Source of the DNA: Cellulomonas wangsupingiae
GTDB taxonomy: Bacteria > Actinomycetota > Actinomycetes > Actinomycetales > Cellulomonadaceae
Assembly: GCF_024508275.1 (NCBI RefSeq)
Contig: NZ_CP101989.1
Coordinates: 62,001-126,000, forward strand
Length of the DNA: 64,000 nt
Direction of reading: 5' to 3'
The position numbers were made by a program, and so were the translations under genes. Positions 29,807 through 35,231 of this stretch are shown here, piece after piece. Numbering within the stretch: position 1 is the first letter of the stretch; every line of letters starts with the position of its first letter. The notes beneath the pieces are model-generated. The model saw only the letters and a program-made list of their open reading frames with translations, did not search any database and was not told where the DNA came from.

Positions 29807-30451
29807 TCACGCGTCGAGCAGGACGATGTTCCGGCCGCGGCGCACCCACCGGCCGCTGCGCCTGCGAGGACCGCCCGGGCGGGTGGGGCCTGCGGGCTGG
29901 GGCGGGCGCATGCCCGCGATCACGGGGCCGAGGGGTGGCAGGTGACGACGCGCGGCCGCGATCGCGGCACGCTGCGCGGCGACCTGCGGCGGCACCCCGG
30001 GGGGTGCGCCCGCGGCGATCCGGGCGGTCTCGTCGGCGAAGCGCACGAACGCGCGGCTGACCTCGAGCTCGCGGTCCTCCTGCGACAGGCCCTCCAGCTC
30101 GGCCTCGAGCTTGCCGGCGAGGAACCCGCCCACCTTGCTGCCCGCGTCGGCGCCGAGCCACGGCACCGCGCCGCCGACGGCCCGGCCCACGTGCGGCAGC
30201 GCCTGCTTCGCGGCGGACTTCAGCAGCCCTCCGACGGCGCGTCCGGCGTCGGACGAGATGAACGCCTTGCCGGCGCTCACGGCACTCTTCAGCACGTCCC
30301 CGAGGAACCTGTCGAGCTCCTCCTCGGAGGTGACCTCGAGCAGCTCGGTCGCCAGGCCGATCTCGGCCTGCCCACCCAGCTCGTCCTCCTGCTCGCCCTC
30401 CCAGGCGCTCTCCTGGCCCATCTCGAAGAGGGCTCGGTCGATGTCATGCAT
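29807..30451 (-). CDS. first gene of the sigma-54 operon, acidic glycine-zipper protein (paralogue 2)
   Basis: A 214-residue protein homologous to the next gene product. The N-terminal 30 residues are acidic with one AWEGE unit. The core is ATELLEVTSEEELDRFLGDV, SDAGRAVGGLLKSAAKQALP, VGRAVGGAVPWLGADAGSKV and EVSRAFVRFADETARIAAGA. The C-terminal 35 residues are Arg/Pro/Gly-rich (RPGGPRRRSGRWVRRGRN). There is no signal peptide. The ATG at 30451 has AAAGGG 9 bases upstream and lies 34 bases from the predicted sigma-54 transcription start. Gene order and spacing (11 bases to the next) show it is the first of seven co-transcribed genes. Confidence 0.88.
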   Translation of the reverse strand: MHDIDRALFEMGQESAWEGEQEDELGGQAEIGLATELLEVTSEEELDRFLGDVLKSAVSAGKAFISSDAGRAVGGLLKSAAKQALPHVGRAVGGAVPWLGADAGSKVGGFLAGKLEAELEGLSQEDRELEVSRAFVRFADETARIAAGAPPGVPPQVAAQRAAIAAARRHLPPLGPVIAGMRPPQPAGPTRPGGPRRRSGRWVRRGRNIVLLDA

Positions 30452-30495
30452 GGGCGCATCCCTTTCCCCGCTGCGGACTCCGTCGTCCACCTCCA

Positions 30496-30511
30496 TGCAC
30501 GTTCCGTGCCA
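30496..30511 (-). promoter_or_regulatory. sigma-54 (-24/-12) promoter of the seven-gene operon
   Basis: On the minus strand TGGCACG-GAAC-GTGCA reads from 30511 to 30496. It differs from the consensus TGGCACG-N4-TTGCW at one base only (the first T of TTGC is G). The invariant GG is at 30510-30509 and the GC at 30498-30497, with the exact spacing. Transcription should begin near 30485, giving a 34-base leader with AAAGGG before the ATG at 30451. This class of promoter is not used without RpoN, which is encoded 200 bp away. Confidence 0.85.
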
Positions 30512-30599
30512 CGCCGCCCCGCGCCCACCGCCCCGCCCCCGCCCCGGGAAGCCCTCCACAACCCCGAAGCCCCCTTCCGCCGTGCGAACCCCGCTTCCA

Positions 30600-30675
30600 C
30601 GCCGAGCGCGGCACACGACCGCCGAGCGCGGCAGGAACGAGTACCGCGCTCGCGCGTCGACCACCGCGCTCGGCG
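30600..30675. promoter_or_regulatory. symmetric four-site enhancer (upstream activating sequence)
   Basis: Two direct copies of CGCCGAGCGCGG (30600-30611 and 30620-30631) face two inverted copies (30644-30655, with a 2-base difference, and 30664-30675, exact). The copies within each pair are 20 bp apart, close to two helical turns, and all four are symmetric about 30637.5. The array lies about 115-190 bp upstream of the predicted sigma-54 start, where enhancers for such activators are normally found. It is in the gap between the rpoN stop (30694) and the operon. The bound protein is probably the AAA+ regulator encoded at 21887. Confidence 0.8.
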
Positions 30676-30693
30676 AGGGCCGGAACGGGTCGG

Positions 30694-31929
30694 TCAGCGG
30701 GGGCGGGTGGTGGCGCGGTACTTGGCGACCGTGCGGCGCGCCAGGTGGACGCCACGGGCGGCGAGGAGGTCGCACGCCTCGGCGTCGGTGCGCGGGGGGT
30801 CGTCGGACGCGAACAGCGCCGCCACCGCGTCGCGCGCGGCCTGCGACGTGCCGAAGAGCGCGGCGAGCGGCAGCACGCGCCGTCCCGGCAGCGCGACGAC
30901 GGCGCCCGCGACCACCCGGGACACGGTCGACGCGTGCAGCCCCAGGGCCCCGGCGACGCCCGCGCGCGTCAGCGGCCGGTGCTCGGACCGCCCGCGCCGC
31001 ACGAACCCCTCCTGCACGTCGACCGCCACCGCCGTGACGCGGCGCAGGGTGTCCGCGCGCCGGCCCAGCAGGTAGACGAGCCGCCGCGCCTCGGACAGGT
31101 GCGCGTCCCGCCAGGCGGCGGCGGGTGCGTCCAGGGCGAGCGCCGTGAGCTCGTCGTCGATGCCGAGCCCGAGGTCGTCCGGCCCGAGGGCGTCGACGAC
31201 GAGGCGGCCGTGCAGGTCGCGCACGATCACGTCCGGGGGCGTGGCAGGACCGTCGCTCGCGGCCACCGGGAGCGGCGCGGGGGTCAGGCGGGTGCGGACC
31301 ACGTGCATCGCCGCCTCGAGCTCCTCGGCCCCCGCGCCCACCTCCGCCGCGAGGTCCGGCGTGCCCAGGCGCGCCAGGTGGTCGCGGACCAGCACGAGCA
31401 CCAGCGGCGGTGCACCGTGCGCGACGTGCCACCGTGCCTGTGCGACGAGCGACGCGACCAGCCCGGGCTCCGCCGTGCCGGGTGGCCCGGCCGCCCGGAC
31501 GGCCGCCAGCGCGGTGGCGAGCCGGGGCGTCGGGGGATCGGGCGTGCCCGGCGGCAGCAGCCCGCGGTCGTCGAGGAGCGCGAGCACCGCGTCGACGTCG
31601 CCCTCGGCGCCGTGCGGGACCAGGGCGCGCGCGTCGAGCCGGGTGCGCTCGCGGTCGTCGGTGGGCGCGGCGGCGTCCGGGCGGCGCAGGCCGGCACCCG
31701 ACCCGCTGCACGCGGGGCAGCGCCCGTCGTGCAGGGCGCAGGCGCACCAGCGGCACCTGCGCGGCGTCCCGCGGACGAGCAGGGGGTTGTCGGCCACGCG
31801 CGCGTCGACCGTCGCGTCGATCTCCGCCTGCGTCGCGGCGAGGGCGTCGAGCACCTGCCGCGCGACCGTCGTCAGCGCGCCGTGCTGCTCGAGCCCGTGC
31901 TCCAGGGCCGGGCCGTGGGCCCCCTCCAC
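30694..31929 (-). CDS. rpoN: RNA polymerase sigma-54 factor, divergent, with zinc-ribbon-like insertion
   Basis: A 411-residue RpoN homologue. Residues 15-52 correspond to region I (ARQVLDALAATQAEIDATVD, then ADNPLL; compare the usual ...ENPLLE). A CxxC-type insert follows (CRWCAC...CPAC, residues 59-74). The core-binding region is divergent. The helix ARRLVYLLGRRADTLRRVTA, the helix-turn-helix LTRAGVAGALGLHASTVSRV (from about 320) and the RpoN box ARRTVAKYR (397-405) are clear matches to the C-terminal -24-binding domain. Sigma-54 is generally considered absent from Actinobacteria. The Cys cluster is not part of known RpoN. The GTG 31929 start has a weak ribosome site. It is placed next to its own target promoter and enhancer. 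Confidence 0.9.
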   Translation of the reverse strand: MEGAHGPALEHGLEQHGALTTVARQVLDALAATQAEIDATVDARVADNPLLVRGTPRRCRWCACALHDGRCPACSGSGAGLRRPDAAAPTDDRERTRLDARALVPHGAEGDVDAVLALLDDRGLLPPGTPDPPTPRLATALAAVRAAGPPGTAEPGLVASLVAQARWHVAHGAPPLVLVLVRDHLARLGTPDLAAEVGAGAEELEAAMHVVRTRLTPAPLPVAASDGPATPPDVIVRDLHGRLVVDALGPDDLGLGIDDELTALALDAPAAAWRDAHLSEARRLVYLLGRRADTLRRVTAVAVDVQEGFVRRGRSEHRPLTRAGVAGALGLHASTVSRVVAGAVVALPGRRVLPLAALFGTSQAARDAVAALFASDDPPRTDAEACDLLAARGVHLARRTVAKYRATTRPR

Positions 31930-32104
31930 CCGACCAGTCTGACCCCGGGCGCTCCGGGCGGCCCGGCCGGACGTCTCGCGCCCTGAGACGTGTGTCCGGC
32001 GCGCGTGCCCGGCGGACGGCGCGCACGAGGGACCGGCGCTGCCGCCGCACCGCACGACCGCCGCGGTGCGACACGGCCGCCGCCGCGGGAGGACGCTGGG
32101 GGAC

Positions 32105-33187
32105 GTGCGCGCAGACGGTCCTCCCGAGCCGGGCGACGGACCGGTCGTCCCGGGCGTCGCCCGCCGCCGGGGTGCGCCGTGGCGCCGGCAGGTGCCGGGC
32201 GCCGCCGTCGCGCTCGGGCTCGGCGCGGCCGGAGCGGGGCTCGGCGCGCAGCTCCCGGTGCTCGGCGGCGCCGTGATCGCGCTCGCCCTGGGCGTGGCCG
32301 TGCGCGAGGTGCTGGCACGCGGCCCGGTCCGCTGGGCGCGCGCGCTCGAGCCCGGTGCCGGCACCTGCTCGAAGGTCGCGCTGCAGGCCGCCGTCGTCCT
32401 GCTCGGCTTCGGCCTCTCGCTCGGTCAGGCCGCGCAGGCGGGGCGCGCCGCGCTGCCGGTCATGCTGACGACGCTCACCGTCGTCCTCGTCGTGGCACGG
32501 CTGCTCGGGCGCCGCCTCGGGCTGGACGACGACACCCGCACGCTCATCGGCGTGGGGACCGGCATCTGCGGCGCGTCGGCCATCGCCGCGACCAGCGCCG
32601 TCATCCGCGCGCGTCGCACGTCGATCACGACGGCGATGGCCACGATCTTCACGTTCAACGTGCTCGGCGCCGTGACCTTCCCCCTGCTGGGCGAGGCGAT
32701 GGGGCTCTCGCAGGTCGGCTTCGGCACGTGGGCCGGCACGGCGGTCAACGACACGTCGTCCGTCGTCGCCGCCGCGACCGCCTACGGTGCCGTGGCGCTC
32801 GAGACCGCGGTGGTCGTCAAGCTCACCCGCACCCTGGCGATCGTCCCCGTGACGCTGGCGCTCGCGGTGCGGCAGGCCCGCCGGGACCGCGCCGCCGACG
32901 CGCCCACCGGCCGCACGCCCTGGACGCGGCTCGTGCCGCCCTTCCTGGTGCTGTTCGTCGTGGCGTCCGCCGTCACGACGGCCGGCTGGTTCCCGGCGGC
33001 GTGGGAGGACGGGACCGACACCGCCGCCCGCGCGCTGACCGCCGTCGCGCTCGCGGGCGTCGGGCTGCTGACGCCGGTCGACGCCCTGCGCCGCGCGGGG
33101 TGGCGCCCGCTCGCGCTGGGCGGTGCGCTGTCACTCGCCGTGGCGCTGACCAGCCTGGGGGTCCAGGCGCTCACCGGTCTGCTGTGA
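32105..33187 (+). CDS. YeiH/UPF0324-family membrane transporter
   Basis: A 360-residue multi-pass membrane protein of the YeiH (PSE) family, thought to export sulfate-like anions. About ten helices are visible. The conserved motifs are LQAAVVLLGFGLSLGQA, GTGICGASAIAATSAVI, FGTWAGTAVNDTSSVVAA and VVKLTRTLAIVPVTLAL, all typical of the family. I set the start at GTG 32105, downstream of GGGAGG (spacing about 12), because it fits better than the earlier in-frame GTG 32066. It is divergent from rpoN, and the promoters lie in 31930-32104. No LysR-type regulator, the usual neighbour, is adjacent. Confidence 0.9.
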   Translation: MRADGPPEPGDGPVVPGVARRRGAPWRRQVPGAAVALGLGAAGAGLGAQLPVLGGAVIALALGVAVREVLARGPVRWARALEPGAGTCSKVALQAAVVLLGFGLSLGQAAQAGRAALPVMLTTLTVVLVVARLLGRRLGLDDDTRTLIGVGTGICGASAIAATSAVIRARRTSITTAMATIFTFNVLGAVTFPLLGEAMGLSQVGFGTWAGTAVNDTSSVVAAATAYGAVALETAVVVKLTRTLAIVPVTLALAVRQARRDRAADAPTGRTPWTRLVPPFLVLFVVASAVTTAGWFPAAWEDGTDTAARALTAVALAGVGLLTPVDALRRAGWRPLALGGALSLAVALTSLGVQALTGLL

Positions 33188-33189
33188 AC

Positions 33190-33486
33190 CCACCGGCTCG
33201 GGGATGCGGGCCCCGGCCACCGCCGCGTCGATCCGGGCCTGCAGGCGTGCGGCGGTGCGCCGCCGCTGAGCGGCGCCGACTCCCCGGGCAGCACCTCGCG
33301 GATCTCGGCGCGCTGCTCGGTCGCCCCGACCCCGAACGGCCCCGCGAGCGAGGTCACCGCCCGCGCGCCCAGCCGGACGTCCCCCGCGTTGCTCACGCGG
33401 TAGCTCACGTGCACCGTCCCCGGGGCGAACGGGTTCCACGACGGCTCCCACCGCGCCACCAGGTCCTGCGGCTCGAGCGTCGCGAC
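33190..33486 (-). pseudogene. remnant of a DUF916-type surface protein
   Basis: The frame from about 33486 down to 33270 encodes a recognisable piece of a DUF916-type protein: ARWEPSWNPFAPGTVHVSYR, then VSNAGDVRLGARAV, SLAGPFGVG and EVLPGESAPL. The reading then breaks, and another frame carries RRRTAARLQARIDAAVAGAR, which looks like the cytoplasmic tail of the same kind of protein. The remaining domains and the membrane helix are missing, so an internal deletion is likely. No start or signal peptide remains. The adjacent AT-richer stretch (33480-33545) and the rest of 33188-33594 hold no other gene. Confidence 0.6.
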
Positions 33487-33594
33487 TGCAACGCTGCAGA
33501 ACGGGCTGTCCGAATGCTGTCGCGTTGCTGGTTTAACGTCAGTACCTGCGGTTCGACCGTTTCCCGGTCGGGCCCGCCGTCGGCCGCGGGCGTG

Positions 33595-34278
33595 TCAGGC
33601 GCGTGCGGCCGCGGCGAGGACGCCGGACCGCAGCTCGACGACCCGGTCGGCACGGTCCGCGACGGCCGGGTCGTGCGTCGTCACGACGGTCGTGACGCCG
33701 TGCTCGTGGGCGAGCTCGAGCAGCAGCCCGACCACCGACAGGGCGTTCTGGCTGTCGAGCTGACCGGTGGGCTCGTCGGCCAGCAGCACCTGCGGGCGCG
33801 TCGCCAGGGCCCGCGCGATCGCGACGCGCTGCTGCTGCCCGCCGGACAGCTCGTCCGGCCGCTGCGCGGCGTGCCGCGTCAGCCCGACGGCATCGATCGC
33901 GGCCGCGACGCGCGCCTCACGCTGCGCGGGGTCGAGCTCGAGCAGCCGCAGCGGCACCTCGACGTTCTCGGCCGCCGACAGCACGGGCAGCAGCCCGAAC
34001 GTCTGGAAGACGTAGGCGATCTGCTCGCGCCGCACCCGCAGCAGCTCGGCCTCACCGAGAGCGGTGAGGTCGGTGCCGTCGAGGTGGACCGTGCCCGACG
34101 TCGGCCGGACGAGCCCGCCGAGCGCGTGCAGGAGGGTCGACTTGCCGGACCCCGACCGGCCGCGCACGACCAGCAGCTCACCCGGCGCGGCCTGCAGGTC
34201 CACCCCGCGCAGCGCGTGGACGGCAGCGGCGCCCGACCCGTACGTGCAGGTCAGGCCCTCGGTGCGGATCGTGCTCAC
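33595..34278 (-). CDS. ABC transporter ATP-binding protein (LolD/MacB type)
   Basis: A 227-residue ATPase. Walker A GRSGSGKST (about residues 41-49), Q-loop YVFQTFGLLP, signature LSGGQQQRVAIARA, Walker B VLLADEPTGQLD and H-loop TTHDPAVAD are all intact. The sequence belongs to the group that works with FtsX/MacB-like permeases. The GTG at 34278 overlaps the previous stop (GTGA), and AGGAGG precedes it. It is the last gene of a four-gene, fully coupled operon (two permeases, two ATPases) that runs from 40965 to 33595. Confidence 0.95.
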   Translation of the reverse strand: MSTIRTEGLTCTYGSGAAAVHALRGVDLQAAPGELLVVRGRSGSGKSTLLHALGGLVRPTSGTVHLDGTDLTALGEAELLRVRREQIAYVFQTFGLLPVLSAAENVEVPLRLLELDPAQREARVAAAIDAVGLTRHAAQRPDELSGGQQQRVAIARALATRPQVLLADEPTGQLDSQNALSVVGLLLELAHEHGVTTVVTTHDPAVADRADRVVELRSGVLAAAARA

Positions 34279-35231
34279 GACTCCTCCTGCGATGCCTGCG
34301 GTGCCTGCGGTGCCTGTGGTGCCTCGGCGTGGCCGGTGGACGGTGTCGTGCCCGCGTGGACCCGCACGTGGTCGGGCTCGAGCCCGAGGCGCACCCGGTC
34401 CCGCAGCCCGAGCTGCTCGACGTACTCCGTCGGCAGCTGCAGCCGGCCGGCACGGTCGATCACGGTGAACTCCTCCGCGTGCAGCCGCGCGTGCCCGTCC
34501 TCGCCCACGGCGGTGCGGCGCAGCGTCTCGCGCGACGTGCGCCCGTCGCGGATCTGCACGGTGCGCCGCACGTGGTCGGCGACCAGCGGGTCGTGCGTCA
34601 CGATGAGCGTCGTCGTCCCGAAGGTCTCGTTGACGTGCCGGATCGCCTCGAGCACGTCCGCCGACGTCTCCTCGTCCAGCTCACCCGTGGGCTCGTCGGC
34701 GAGCAGCACACGCGGCCGGTTCGCGACCGCCGTCGCGATCGCGACGCGCTGCTGCTCCCCGCCCGACAGCTCGGCCGGACGCCGGTCGCGGCAGTGCGTC
34801 ACCCCCATGACCTCGAGCAGCTCGTCGACGCGCGCCGTCCGCTCGCGCAGGCGCGCCGTACGGGTCGCGACCATCGGCAGGGCGACGTTCTCCGCCGCGG
34901 TCAGGTACGGCAGCAGGTTGCGGGCCGTCTGCTGCCAGGCGAAGCCGACGACGTCGCGCCGGTACGCACGGCGCTGCGCGCCGGTCATGCGCAGCACGTC
35001 CCACCCGGCGACGAACGCGGTGCCCGCGGTCGGCCGGTCGAGGCCGGACAGGATGGTCAGGAGCGTCGACTTGCCCGAGCCGGAGGCCCCGACGAGCGCG
35101 ACGAGGTCACCGCGCTCGACCCGCAGGTCGAGCCCTTGCAGGGCCTGCACCTCGACACCTTCGGTGACGTAGACCCGGATGAGGTCCTCGCAGAGGATCT
35201 CCGCGTCGGCGGCCGGCGGGGTGGTCATCAT
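34275..35231 (-). CDS. ABC transporter ATP-binding protein with AbrB-like C-terminal domain
   Basis: A 318-residue ATPase with Walker A GASGSGKST (48-56), signature LSGGEQQRVAIATA, Walker B VLLADEPTGELD and H-loop VTHDPLVAD. About 90 residues follow the ATPase domain. Residues 252-292 (HAEEFTVIDRAGRLQLP, then LGLRDRVRLGLEPDHVRV) look like a SpoVT/AbrB swapped-hairpin domain, usually seen in DNA-binding antitoxins and regulators. The tail is a short repeat (APQAPQAPQA). The ATG at 35231 overlaps the permease stop; ATG 35228 is equally possible after AGGAGG. The role of the AbrB-like part, dimerisation or DNA binding, is open. Confidence 0.93.
   Translation of the reverse strand: MMTTPPAADAEILCEDLIRVYVTEGVEVQALQGLDLRVERGDLVALVGASGSGKSTLLTILSGLDRPTAGTAFVAGWDVLRMTGAQRRAYRRDVVGFAWQQTARNLLPYLTAAENVALPMVATRTARLRERTARVDELLEVMGVTHCRDRRPAELSGGEQQRVAIATAVANRPRVLLADEPTGELDEETSADVLEAIRHVNETFGTTTLIVTHDPLVADHVRRTVQIRDGRTSRETLRRTAVGEDGHARLHAEEFTVIDRAGRLQLPTEYVEQLGLRDRVRLGLEPDHVRVHAGTTPSTGHAEAPQAPQAPQASQEES

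Noticed and set aside
23281-30451. Microcompartment, gas vesicle or contractile injection system
   Set aside because: No shell, GvpA, sheath, tube or baseplate protein can be recognised; only the acidic repeat proteins suggest assembly.
30600-30675. Terminator hairpin for rpoN
   Set aside because: The symmetric sites could pair in RNA, but four sites at exact 20-bp steps, a long central gap and the position relative to a -24/-12 promoter fit an enhancer better.
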